DNA of 13,607 nucleotides from DASTQL01 sp035761805 (GCA_035761805.1 DASTQL010000130.1:1-13607); one strand, 5' to 3'; counted from the stretch's first letter, positions 1 to 7,022 are shown. Numbers and translations are program-made. Notes: generated by a model from the sequence alone, not told the origin.

Positions 1-1
1 G

Positions 2-49
2 GGCGTGCAGTTCGCCGAGACGTTCGACGTGCTGCGATGGGTCCTGTGA
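2..49 (+). CDS. C-terminal end of an unidentified upstream gene (partial)
   Basis: The frame starting at base 2 is open from the window edge to a TGA at 47-49 and gives 15 residues ending in the sequence FDVLRWVL. The stop overlaps the GTG start of the next gene in a GTGA arrangement. The same arrangement recurs at the next junction (507-510), which suggests these 15 codons are the tail of a real, translationally coupled gene. Too little is visible to name a family. Because a WbqC-like gene follows, a surface-polysaccharide or amino-sugar gene is possible, but that is a guess. Confidence 0.5.
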   Translation, partial: GVQFAETFDVLRWVL

Positions 50-510
50 GTGGTACCGACGACGGCATCGTCGTCGAGGTGCTCACCGAGGCCCGAGCCG
101 AGCAGCTGGCGGACGAGCTCCTGGCGATGACGGCCGACGCCGCGTGGGACGACTGGGACCGCCAGAACCTGCTGTCCGGGCGACCCGAGAAGTGGGCGCT
201 GAGCCTCCTGGCACTCGACGACGGCCGACCGGTGGGCTGGGCCATCGCCTCGCGCACCGCCGACAGCGTCCACCTCCACCACCTCGTGGTCGCTCCGCAG
301 CACCGCTCGGCAGGGATCGGGAGCCTGCTCGTGCAGCAGCTCCTGAGGTCGTCCGGACCGACGCCGTTGACACTCAAGGTGCATCCCGGGAACGAGCCCG
401 CCACCCGCTTCTACCGACGGCTCGGCTTTCGCGAGACGGGGACTGCTCCGAGCGGCTACCTGTGCTTCACCTCCGAGGCCACGGGTGACGAGGCAGGAGG
501 TCCGACGTGA
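46..510 (+). CDS. GNAT-family N-acetyltransferase
   Basis: This 154-residue protein is a single GCN5-related acetyltransferase domain, which transfers the acetyl group of acetyl-CoA to an amine. The signature is in the second half. A beta-strand reading HHLVVAP leads into the acetyl-CoA pyrophosphate loop QHRSAGIGSLL (about residues 85-95; the R-x-x-G-x-G core). The C-terminal block NEPATRFYRRLGF (about 116-128) is the usual motif B. Length is normal for a stand-alone GNAT. I chose the GTG at 46 because it overlaps the preceding stop as GTGA; an in-frame ATG at 37 would add three residues, and neither has a clear Shine-Dalgarno. It overlaps the WbqC-like gene downstream, so the pair is probably co-translated, and the substrate may be an amino sugar or sugar-linked amine. 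The substrate is inferred from context only. Confidence 0.85.
   Translation: MSGTDDGIVVEVLTEARAEQLADELLAMTADAAWDDWDRQNLLSGRPEKWALSLLALDDGRPVGWAIASRTADSVHLHHLVVAPQHRSAGIGSLLVQQLLRSSGPTPLTLKVHPGNEPATRFYRRLGFRETGTAPSGYLCFTSEATGDEAGGPT
495..500 (+). promoter_or_regulatory. Shine-Dalgarno of the WbqC-like gene
   Basis: A perfect AGGAGG lies six bases before the GTG at 507. It fixes that start even though the codon overlaps the stop of the GNAT gene. It is inside the GNAT coding sequence, consistent with coupled translation. Confidence 0.8.
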
Positions 511-1187
511 GGGTCGCGGTCCACCAGCCGAACTACGCGCCCTGGTGCGGGTATCTCGCCAAGCTCTTCCAGTGCGACGCGTTCGTGTTCTTCGACGACA
601 TCCAGCTCCCCCAGGGCCGCAGCTATGTCACTCGGACGAAGATCGCCCGAGGACACGACGGTGAGGCGTGGCTGACCGTACCGGTGAGCAAGTCGGGCAG
701 ACCGGCGATCAACCAGGTGACCATCGCCGAGCCGGACTGGGCCGAGCGGCACCTCATGACGCTGCGACACACCTATGCGCGGGCCGCGTGTGCCCAGGAG
801 GTCCTGGAGCTGGTGACCCCCGTCTACGAAGCCGCGGGGGCGGGTCTCGCGGACTTCAACATGGCTCTGATCCGATCCGTCGCGGACCACCTGGGCTGGC
901 AGGGCACCTTCCACCGCAGCAGCGATCACCCCAGCGAGGAGAAGGCCGACGCGCGCATCGCCGAACTGGTCGCAGCTGTGGGCGGGCAGGTGTACGTCTC
1001 GGGCGCCGGTGGAGAGAACTACCAGTCGGCCGCGACGTACGCCGAGCGCGGGCTCGAGCTCGACGTGCGAGTGTACGAACCCGTGCCGTACGAGCGTTCG
1101 GGGTGGCCCTTCGTCCCGGGGCTGTCCTGCTTGGACGCCCTCTTCCACCGCGGCAAGGATGCCCGTGCCGCGCTGACCTACCAGTAG
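507..1187 (+). CDS. WbqC-like family protein
   Basis: This 226-residue cytoplasmic protein matches the WbqC-like family (Pfam PF08889), often found in O-antigen and other glycan or amino-sugar clusters. Its biochemical role is not settled. Family hallmarks are visible: the N-terminal block HQPNYAPWCGYLAKL (6-20), then FVFFDDIQLPQGRSYVTRTK (26-45), the central YVSGAGGENYQ (163-173), and the C-terminal LSCLDALFHRGKDAR (206-220). The start is the GTG at 507, which overlaps the GNAT stop by four bases (GTGA) and has AGGAGG six bases upstream. The gene is complete and ends in TAG. Together with the upstream GNAT and a third gene outside the window it probably forms an operon that modifies a nucleotide-linked sugar. 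Assignment to the family is firm; the reaction is unknown. Confidence 0.9.
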   Translation: MRVAVHQPNYAPWCGYLAKLFQCDAFVFFDDIQLPQGRSYVTRTKIARGHDGEAWLTVPVSKSGRPAINQVTIAEPDWAERHLMTLRHTYARAACAQEVLELVTPVYEAAGAGLADFNMALIRSVADHLGWQGTFHRSSDHPSEEKADARIAELVAAVGGQVYVSGAGGENYQSAATYAERGLELDVRVYEPVPYERSGWPFVPGLSCLDALFHRGKDARAALTYQ

Positions 1188-1223
1188 CGCCGACGCCTGT
1201 GGGCGGTGTGATGGGATCGTCGG

Positions 1224-3068
1224 GTGACCTACGACGCCGTACCGCTGATCCCTCGTGACGTCCTGTTCGGCAACCCCGAGCGGGTCTCGCCCGCGTTGAG
1301 CCCGGACGGCCGGCGACTGGGCTTCATCGCTCCCGTGGACGGGGTCCTCAACGTCTGGGTCGGACCTGCCGACGCGCCCGGGGAGGCGCGTCCGGTGACC
1401 GACGACCGGGGGCGAGGGATCCGGCTGTTCGCCTTCTGCCACGACGACCGCACGCTGCTCTACCTGCAGGACACCGACGGGGACGAGGACTGGCGGCTCT
1501 ACGCGCTCGACCTCGATGCAGGAGGCGACGCGCGCCTGGTCACCCCCGGGGAGGGCGTCCACGCGATGCTCCTCGGACACAACAGGTGGAACCCCACGAC
1601 GGTGCTCGCGGGCCTCAACGCCGACAACCCCCAGCTGCACGACGTCTACCGTCTCGACCTCAGGTCCGGCTCGCTGGACAAGGTCGAGACCAACCCCGGC
1701 TTCGCGGGCTGGATCGTCGACTCCGACCTGCAGATCCGCGGTGGCGTGGCGATGACCGAGGACGGCGGCGCCGTCGTGCAGCTCCGGGACGCCGACGGCT
1801 CCTACTCCCCCTGGTTGATGGTCGCGCCCGAGGACGTGGCGACCACCGACGTGCTCGGCTACACCCGGGACGGCTCGGCCCTGCTGATGCTGTCGTCGGT
1901 GGATGCCAACACGGCTCGTCTCGTCCGCCTCGACCTCGCGTCCGGCGCGGAGTCAGTGCTCGCCGAGGACCCGGTCTACGACGTGTCCGGAGTCGTCCTG
2001 CACCCCGAGACGCTGGAGCCGCAGTCCGTGGTCTTCGCGAAGGAACGCGACGAGTGGTGGCACCTCGACCAGGACCTCGGTCGCGAGGTCGACGCCCTGC
2101 GCGCGCGGCTGCGCGGCGACGTGGGGATCAGCCGCTCGGTCCGCGACGACCGGCGCTGGCTGGTCACCGACATGCCGTCCGACGGCGCGGTCCACTATCA
2201 CGTGCTCGACCGTGACACGGGGGAGCTGACCTTCCTCTTCGCCCACAAGCCGGCGCTGGACGACTACCGCCTCGCCCCGATGGAGCCCTTCTCGTACACA
2301 GCTCGGGACGGGCTGCAGGTCCACGGCTACGTGACATTCCCGCCCGGCGTCGAGCGCCGCGACCTCCCCGCGGTGCTCGACGTGCACGGCGGGCCGTGGG
2401 CCCGGGACGACTGGGGCTACGACCCGGAGGCGCAGTGGATGACCAACCGGGGCTACGTCTGCATCCAGGTCAACTTCCGGGGTTCCACCGGCTACGGCAA
2501 GGCGTTCGGCAACGCCGGCGACAAGCAGTGGGGCCGGGCGATGCACACCGACCTGCTGGACGCCGTGGACGACGTCGTGGCCCGGGGGTGGGTGGACCGA
2601 TCGCGGGTCGCCATCTACGGGGGGTCGTACGGCGGCTACGCCGCGCTGGCGGGCGCCGCCTTCTCGCCCGACGTCTTCCGGTGCGCCGTCGACATCGTGG
2701 GGCCCTCGAACCTGCTGACCCTGTTGGCCTCCGTGCCCGAGTACTGGAAGCCACAGATCGCCTTCATGCACACCAAGGTCGGTGACCCGGAGACCGAGCG
2801 CGACATGCTGTGGGAGCGCTCCCCGCTCTCCCGGGTCGACGACATCCGCATCCCCGTCCTCGTGGCCCAAGGCCGCAACGATCCGCGGGTCAAGGTGGCC
2901 GAGGCCGAGCAGATCGTCGGAGCCCTGCGGGAGAAGGGCATCGACCACGAGTACCTGCTGTTCGAGGACGAGGGCCACGGCCTGGCCCGTCCGGAGAACC
3001 GGGAGCGCTTCTACGCCGCTGCCGAGCGCTTCCTCGCCACCCACCTGGGCGGGCGCTCGGAGGGCTGA
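1224..3068 (+). CDS. S9-family serine peptidase (prolyl oligopeptidase / acylaminoacyl-peptidase type)
   Basis: This 614-residue protein has no signal peptide, so it is probably a cytoplasmic peptidase that trims short or N-blocked peptides. The N-terminal half (about 1-350) consists of beta-propeller-like blades, starting with VSPALSPDGRRLGFIAP. The C-terminal alpha/beta-hydrolase domain follows, with the oxyanion block DVHGGPWARDDWGY. The nucleophile is in YGGSYGGYAAL (Ser468), the acid in GRNDPRV (Asp553) and the base in EDEGHGLARP (His585), so the triad is complete. Length is typical of COG1506 enzymes. The start is the GTG at 1224, since an in-frame TGA lies just upstream at 1209-1211. 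It has a poor Shine-Dalgarno but a TGGGAT hexamer six bases upstream. It stands 36 bases after the WbqC-like gene, so it may be read separately, and its stop is four bases from the convergent manA stop. Confidence 0.93.
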   Translation: MTYDAVPLIPRDVLFGNPERVSPALSPDGRRLGFIAPVDGVLNVWVGPADAPGEARPVTDDRGRGIRLFAFCHDDRTLLYLQDTDGDEDWRLYALDLDAGGDARLVTPGEGVHAMLLGHNRWNPTTVLAGLNADNPQLHDVYRLDLRSGSLDKVETNPGFAGWIVDSDLQIRGGVAMTEDGGAVVQLRDADGSYSPWLMVAPEDVATTDVLGYTRDGSALLMLSSVDANTARLVRLDLASGAESVLAEDPVYDVSGVVLHPETLEPQSVVFAKERDEWWHLDQDLGREVDALRARLRGDVGISRSVRDDRRWLVTDMPSDGAVHYHVLDRDTGELTFLFAHKPALDDYRLAPMEPFSYTARDGLQVHGYVTFPPGVERRDLPAVLDVHGGPWARDDWGYDPEAQWMTNRGYVCIQVNFRGSTGYGKAFGNAGDKQWGRAMHTDLLDAVDDVVARGWVDRSRVAIYGGSYGGYAALAGAAFSPDVFRCAVDIVGPSNLLTLLASVPEYWKPQIAFMHTKVGDPETERDMLWERSPLSRVDDIRIPVLVAQGRNDPRVKVAEAEQIVGALREKGIDHEYLLFEDEGHGLARPENRERFYAAAERFLATHLGGRSEG

Positions 3069-3072
3069 CCGC

Positions 3073-4260
3073 TCAGGGCCGCAGACCGGCCGTCGCGCGG
3101 AACACCTCGCCACGGCCGCGGACGACCACCTCCGGCGCGACCGCCTCGACGAAGGCCGACGCCCCAGATCGCAGGGCGAGGGTCGTCAGGCCGTCCGTCA
3201 CCTCGACGATGCCGTCGACGCACACGAGCACCTGGGGCCCTCGGCGGTCGAGCCGAGCCGGCTGCTCGCCCGGGACGACCCGGATCCGGGACAGCCGGAA
3301 GTCGGGGATGTCGTCGGAGGGCCACACCTCCTCGGGCCCGGCCGGCTGCGGCTTGAGCACCGGGACCGGCTCGACGTTGACCCGCACCGTGGCGAGCAGA
3401 CCGTCGACGTCCACGTGCTTGGTCGTGAGCCCCGCCCGCAGCACGTTGTCCGACGCACCCATGATCTCGATCGCAGTACCCCGCAGGTACGCGTGGGGGA
3501 CGCCCGGCCCGAGCAGGAGGCCCTGGCCCGGGGCCAGCTTGACGGTCGACAGCAGCAGCGGGGCCAGGGCCCCTGGGTCGGCGGGGTAGAGCCGGGCGAG
3601 GTGCACCAACCAGGAGTACGCCTCGCAGCCGTAGGCCGACCGTGCCGCCGTGGCGGCCTCCGCCACCAGGGCCGGGCGGTCCGCCACCGGCCAGGTGACG
3701 AGCCGGGCGAAGGCGGCGCCAAGGCCGGCCGAGACGTCGTCGCCGCCCAGGTCGTCGAGCAGGCGGCACAGCCGAGGCGTCCCCAGCCGGGTGACCAGCT
3801 CTCGGGCCTCGAGCGGCCGGCGGAAGCCGCAGACAGCGTCGAAGTCGCTGAGGGCGACGATCATCTCGGGCTTCGCGTAGGGATCCCGGTAGCTCCGCTC
3901 GGGAGCGTCCCAGAGGATGCCGGACTCCTCCTCGGCCGCGAACCCGGTTCGGGCCTGCTCGGCGGAGGGGTGGACCTGGAGCGACAGCGGACTGCCCACG
4001 CCGAGGATCTTGAGCAGGAAGGGCAGGTGGTGCCCACCCCGTGCGACCAGGTCGGGACCCAGCACCCGGTCGGGGTCGTCGGCGAGGAGCGCACCGAGGG
4101 GGCGGCCGCCGACGAACGAGGGTGCACCCGGGTGTGCGCCCATCCACAGCTCGGCCTCGGGGGCACCGGTCGGCTGCCGCCCGGCGAGCTCCGGCAAGGC
4201 GGTCGGGGACCCCCACGCGTAGTCGCGGACAGGGTTGTCCATCGCGTGCACCGCGCCCAT
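3073..4260 (-). CDS. manA: Mannose-6-phosphate isomerase, class I
   Basis: This 395-residue zinc enzyme interconverts mannose-6-phosphate and fructose-6-phosphate, feeding GDP-mannose and mannosylated glycans or lipids. The N-terminal block NPVRDYAWGS is typical of type I PMIs. Expected zinc ligands are present: Gln95 and His97 in LSLQVHPS, Glu132 in KPEMIVAL and His256 in LGPGVPHAYLRG. The active-site arginine is Arg275 in DNVLRAGLTTKHVDV. The usual Asn-His before Lys-Pro-Glu is Tyr-Ala here (YRDPYAKPEM). The ATG at 4260 was chosen because GGGGAGGGG sits five bases upstream; a second ATG at 4242 would remove six residues. The gene lies 58 bases after hflX on the same strand with no clear promoter, so it is probably co-transcribed with hflX. 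It ends against the convergent peptidase gene. Confidence 0.95.
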   Translation of the reverse strand: MGAVHAMDNPVRDYAWGSPTALPELAGRQPTGAPEAELWMGAHPGAPSFVGGRPLGALLADDPDRVLGPDLVARGGHHLPFLLKILGVGSPLSLQVHPSAEQARTGFAAEEESGILWDAPERSYRDPYAKPEMIVALSDFDAVCGFRRPLEARELVTRLGTPRLCRLLDDLGGDDVSAGLGAAFARLVTWPVADRPALVAEAATAARSAYGCEAYSWLVHLARLYPADPGALAPLLLSTVKLAPGQGLLLGPGVPHAYLRGTAIEIMGASDNVLRAGLTTKHVDVDGLLATVRVNVEPVPVLKPQPAGPEEVWPSDDIPDFRLSRIRVVPGEQPARLDRRGPQVLVCVDGIVEVTDGLTTLALRSGASAFVEAVAPEVVVRGRGEVFRATAGLRP

Positions 4261-4265
4261 GCGGT

Positions 4266-4274
4266 CCCCTCCCC
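4266..4274 (-). promoter_or_regulatory. Shine-Dalgarno of manA
   Basis: GGGGAGGGG on the minus strand lies five bases from the ATG at 4260. It favours that start over the in-frame ATG at 4242. Confidence 0.7.
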
Positions 4275-4318
4275 GGCCGTCGACGTCGGCGAGCAGCCGA
4301 GCGTAGCCGAGCACGGCG

Positions 4319-5773
4319 TCAGGGACCTGGGGATTCGAAACGTTCGAGCGCCGCGGCCAGGCCCTGCGAGACGCGAGCCCGGACATGCGTCCCGGCCGCG
4401 CGGTGGTCGACGTGCAGCACCTCACCGGTGTCGTGGACCTGCGACACGAGGTCGCCCCGGTCGTAGGGCACCACGACGTCCACCTCGACCGGCGGTCGCG
4501 GGAGCTCGGCCTCGACGGCCGCCGACAGGGCCCCGAGACCGTCGCCCGTCCGCGCCGACACTGCGACCGCGTGCGGTTCCTGCCGGAGCAGCCGGGACAC
4601 CACGAGGGGGTCGGCGGCGTCGATCTTGTTGACCACCACGATCTCCGGCACGTCGGCGGCGCCGATGTCGGCCAGAACCCCCCGTACGGCGGAGAGCTGG
4701 CCCTCCGGGTCCGGGTGCGAGCCGTCCACCACGTGCAGGACGAGGTCGGCGTCGGCGACCTCCTCCAGCGTCGAGCGGAAGGCGTCGACCAGCTGGTGCG
4801 GGAGGTGCCGTACGAAGCCGACGGTGTCGGCCAGGGTGAAGACCCGGCCGTCGGAGGTGCGGGCCCGTCGGACGGTCGGGTCGAGGGTCGCGAAGAGCGA
4901 GTCCTCGACCAGGACGCCCGCCCCGGTGAGCCGGTTGAGCAGCGAGGACTTGCCGGCGTTGGTGTAGCCGGCGATCGCGACGGCGGGGACGGAGTTGCGC
5001 CTGCGCTCGCCACGCTTGGTGTCGCGCGTCGTCCGCATCTCGACCAGCTCGCGACGCAGCCTGGCGATGCGCTGGTGGATGCGCCGCCGGTCGGTCTCGA
5101 GCTTGGTCTCGCCCGGTCCGCGACCACCGATGCCCACCCCGCCCGCGGCGCGTCCGCCCACCTGGCGGGACAGGTTGCCGCCCCAGCCGCGGAGGCGCTG
5201 GGTCAGGTAGCGGAGCTGCGCGAGCTCGACCTGGGTCTTGCCCTCCTTGCTCTTGGCGTGCTGCGCGAAGATGTCGAGGATCAGCGCGGTCCGGTCGACG
5301 ACCTTGACCTTGACGCGGTCCTCGAGGTTGCGCAGCTGTGCGGGCGACAGTTCGCCGTCACAGATGACCGTGTCGGCGCCGTGCGCGAGCACCACGTCAC
5401 GCAGCTCGGCGACCTTGCCGGAGCCGATGTAGGTCGCCGCGTCGGGTCGGGAGCGCCGCTGCACCAGCCCCTCGAGGACCTGCGAGCCCGCCGTCTCCGC
5501 GAGGGCGGCGAGCTCGGCCAGCGAGTTCTCGGCGTCGGTCGCGGTTCCCTCGGTCCAGACCCCGACCAGCACGACACGCTCGAGACGGAGCCGCCGGTAC
5601 TCGACCTCGCTGACGTCCTCGAGCTCGGTGGACAGCCCTACGACGCGGCGCAGCGACTGGCGCTGCTCGAGGTCCAGGTCGCCGGCGCTGGCGTCGTCCG
5701 GCTCGACCACGAGGTCGAGGTGCACCGCAGCGGCATCGTCGCGGTCTCGGGACAGTGCGGGTTCGTTCGTCAT
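4319..5773 (-). CDS. hflX: Ribosome-associated GTPase HflX
   Basis: This 484-residue GTPase of the HflX family binds the 50S subunit and splits stalled or hibernating ribosomes. The N-terminal HflX domain (about 40-260) includes ELEDVSEVEYRRLRLERVVL and GSGKVAEL. The glycine-rich linker GGRAAGGVGIGGRGPGETK (207-224) and a long basic helix follow. The G domain carries G1 GYTNAGKSS (269-277), G2 DPT (298-300), G3 DTVGF (316-320), G4 NKID (382-385) and G5 SAR (406-408). All GTPase motifs are intact and the length is normal for actinobacteria. The ATG at 5773 is preferred: GAGAG lies seven bases upstream (AGGAG is only one base away) and family homology starts soon after. An in-frame ATG at 5809 would add 12 residues but lies in a predicted hairpin loop. 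A possible promoter lies at 5848-5876. The manA gene follows. Confidence 0.96.
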   Translation of the reverse strand: MTNEPALSRDRDDAAAVHLDLVVEPDDASAGDLDLEQRQSLRRVVGLSTELEDVSEVEYRRLRLERVVLVGVWTEGTATDAENSLAELAALAETAGSQVLEGLVQRRSRPDAATYIGSGKVAELRDVVLAHGADTVICDGELSPAQLRNLEDRVKVKVVDRTALILDIFAQHAKSKEGKTQVELAQLRYLTQRLRGWGGNLSRQVGGRAAGGVGIGGRGPGETKLETDRRRIHQRIARLRRELVEMRTTRDTKRGERRRNSVPAVAIAGYTNAGKSSLLNRLTGAGVLVEDSLFATLDPTVRRARTSDGRVFTLADTVGFVRHLPHQLVDAFRSTLEEVADADLVLHVVDGSHPDPEGQLSAVRGVLADIGAADVPEIVVVNKIDAADPLVVSRLLRQEPHAVAVSARTGDGLGALSAAVEAELPRPPVEVDVVVPYDRGDLVSQVHDTGEVLHVDHRAAGTHVRARVSQGLAAALERFESPGP

Positions 5774-5797
5774 ACTCCTGCTCTCAACGCCGCCGAG

Positions 5798-5816
5798 GGC
5801 CGGGATCATCCCGACC
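5798..5816 (-). promoter_or_regulatory. Hairpin in the hflX leader
   Basis: On the minus strand GGTCGGG and CCCGGCC pair (seven base pairs, one a G-T wobble) around the loop ATGAT. It lies between the proposed hflX promoter and the ATG at 5773, about 24 bases upstream of that start. The loop holds the alternative ATG at 5809. It has no U-run, so a structural or translational role is more likely than termination. No function is demonstrated. Confidence 0.35.
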
Positions 5817-5847
5817 AGGGTGGCATGCGTCGAGGGCGGCCAGCACC

Positions 5848-5876
5848 AGGTTAACCGCCGGTGGTGGCCCTGTGCA
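5848..5876 (-). promoter_or_regulatory. Candidate sigma-A-type promoter of hflX
   Basis: On the minus strand a -35-like TGCACA (5871-5876, four of six to TTGACA) and a -10-like TAACCT (5848-5853, fitting TANNNT) are separated by 17 bases. The -10 starts on the TAA stop of the putative small gene upstream. Transcription would begin near 5841 and give a leader of about 68 bases to the hflX ATG. Prediction from sequence only. Confidence 0.4.
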
Positions 5877-5997
5877 GGTCGGCTGCGGCGCGGAGCAGGG
5901 CGGCGCGCCGGGCCCCGCTGCTCCGGGCCCGTTCCCGCGCCCGCAGCGCGGCCTCCCGCAACACCACCTCGCGACGCGCGCGCTCGGTCCGGGTCAT
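5851..5997 (-). CDS. Putative small Arg-rich protein of unknown function
   Basis: This short ORF lies in the otherwise unexplained 376-base gap between dapF and hflX. From the ATG at 5997 it encodes 48 residues with 13 Arg, 4 Glu and 1 Asp, a strongly basic and probably all-helical protein ending LHRATTGG. Nearly every third codon position is G or C, as in real genes here. GGGAG lies eight bases before the ATG at 5997; another ATG at 6003 would add two residues but has worse spacing. The stop is TAA, unusual in this window, and overlaps the proposed hflX -10. I recognise no family. The high charge could suit RNA or ribosome contact, which is speculation. It could also be a chance ORF in a G+C-rich gap. 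Confidence 0.45.
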   Translation of the reverse strand: MTRTERARREVVLREAALRARERARSSGARRAALLRAAADLHRATTGG

Positions 5998-6003
5998 CGT
6001 CAT

Positions 6004-6149
6004 GGCTCCCGCCGCTCCCCCCACGTGGCCGCCGAGACGGCAGCCCCGGGCCCCTCACCCGGTGATCCTCACGGTAGTGATCGGAGGACCGCCGCGGATC
6101 CCCCGTTCGGCTCGACCTGTGATCCTCCGTCAGGACGAGGACCCCGACG
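6004..6149. other. Spacer downstream of dapF with repeated GTGATC motifs
   Basis: This stretch between the putative small gene and the dapF stop has no convincing gene. It holds GTGATCCTC at 6062-6070 and 6119-6127, a shorter GTGATC at 6077-6082 and the hairpin at 6083-6104. A TANNNT hexamer on the minus strand (TACCGT, just before 6070) could drive the small gene, but no good -35 is apparent. Confidence 0.4.
6083..6104 (-). terminator. Possible terminator after dapF
   Basis: On the minus strand GGGGGATC pairs with GGTCCTCC (eight pairs, two of them wobbles) around a six-base loop, 46 bases after the dapF stop. No U-tract follows, which is common for actinobacterial terminators but weakens the call. 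Confidence 0.35.
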
Positions 6150-7022
6150 TCAGCTCGGGGTCCAGACGGGCAGCAGCCCCGCCGCCCACGGGTTGACCAG
6201 CCCCCGCACCACCAGCTCGGCGGGCCCGCCGAGGAGCACCTCGCCGTCCCCGCGCTCGGCGACCGTCAGGGTCCCGCCGGGCACGTCGACCGCACAGGTC
6301 CACCCGGGAGGCAGGCCGTCGGCCCGCATCAGAGCCCAGGCGGCCGCGCAGGCACCCGTCCCGCACGAGGGCGTCTCCCCCACCCCTCGCTCCCATACCC
6401 GCAGCGCGATGTGGCGCGGCCCCCGCCGTACGACGAACTCGACGTTGGCACCGGCGGGAAAGGCGTCCGGGGGTTCGAGCCGCGGAGGCTCGAGCAGGGG
6501 GCCGGCGTCGGTCAGGTCCTCGACGACGGCGACCGCGTGCGGGTTGGGGATCGTGACCGGCGTCGCCGGCCAGGTCCTGCCGGGGACGGTGACCTCCGCC
6601 ATGGCGTGCCCGCCCGACGGCACGCCCATCTCGACGGTGGACGACCCGCCGGGGCCGCGGTGGAGCGTCCGGACCCCGCCCCGGGTCGCGATCCCCAGCA
6701 CGTCGTCGCCGGCGAGCCCTTCGTCCCACAGGTAGCGGCCGAGCACGCGGATGCCGTTGCCGCACATCTCCGACACCGAGCCGTCCGCGTTGTGGTAGTC
6801 CATGAACCACTCGGCCTCGGTGGCCTGGGTCTGCGCCGGGAGGTACGAGTCTGTGCGGACCACCCGGATGACGCCGTCCGCCCCGATGCCGGCGCGGCGG
6901 TCGCACAGCCATCGGACGAGCGCCGGGTCCAGCTCGCCGTGGACGGACCCGTCGGGGTCCGGCAGCAGCACGAAGTCGTTGCGGGTGCCGTGGCCCTTGA
7001 CCCACGGGAAGGAGCGCTCCAC
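6150..7022 (-). CDS. dapF: Diaminopimelate epimerase
   Basis: This 290-residue cofactor-independent epimerase converts LL-diaminopimelate to meso-diaminopimelate, the precursor of lysine and, in many bacteria, of the peptidoglycan stem peptide. It shows two pseudo-symmetric halves. The N-terminal substrate block is KGHGTRNDFVLLPD (9-22). The first catalytic cysteine is Cys87 in NADGSVSEMCGNGIRV, and the second is Cys220 in ERGVGETPSCGTGACAAA. Substrate-contacting blocks PNPHAV (159-164) and ANVEFV (192-197) are also present. The start is a GTG at 7022 with no Shine-Dalgarno. A TACGAT hexamer ends seven bases before it, so the message is probably leaderless. The gene lies 47 bases after ggt, but its own promoter suggests independent control. 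A 10-bp palindrome occurs on each side of that promoter. Confidence 0.96.
   Translation of the reverse strand: MERSFPWVKGHGTRNDFVLLPDPDGSVHGELDPALVRWLCDRRAGIGADGVIRVVRTDSYLPAQTQATEAEWFMDYHNADGSVSEMCGNGIRVLGRYLWDEGLAGDDVLGIATRGGVRTLHRGPGGSSTVEMGVPSGGHAMAEVTVPGRTWPATPVTIPNPHAVAVVEDLTDAGPLLEPPRLEPPDAFPAGANVEFVVRRGPRHIALRVWERGVGETPSCGTGACAAAWALMRADGLPPGWTCAVDVPGGTLTVAERGDGEVLLGGPAELVVRGLVNPWAAGLLPVWTPS

Noticed and set aside
456..1640. 394-codon minus-strand frame opposite GNAT, WbqC-like and peptidase genes
   Set aside because: Spans three real genes on the other strand and has no motif.
2782..4632. 616-codon plus-strand open frame across the peptidase end, manA and hflX end
   Set aside because: Low-complexity Arg/Pro-rich translation, overlaps three firmly identified genes and has no family motif.
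3073..5127. ManA reading frame extended to 684 codons
   Set aside because: The extra N-terminal part is an out-of-frame reading of hflX; a strong Shine-Dalgarno supports a start at 4260, so there is no fusion protein.
4385..5854. 489-codon plus-strand frame opposite hflX
   Set aside because: Antisense mirror of the HflX coding sequence with Val/Gly/Asp/Leu-rich composition and no recognisable domain.
5774..6058. N-terminal extension of HflX to 579 residues
   Set aside because: The added residues are Arg/Gly/Pro-rich and overlap another likely small frame; family homology begins after the ATG at 5773.
5861..6196. 111-codon plus-strand frame in the dapF-hflX spacer
   Set aside because: Ser/Arg/Pro-rich, no Shine-Dalgarno, runs into dapF antisense; the minus-strand small frame has better coding character.
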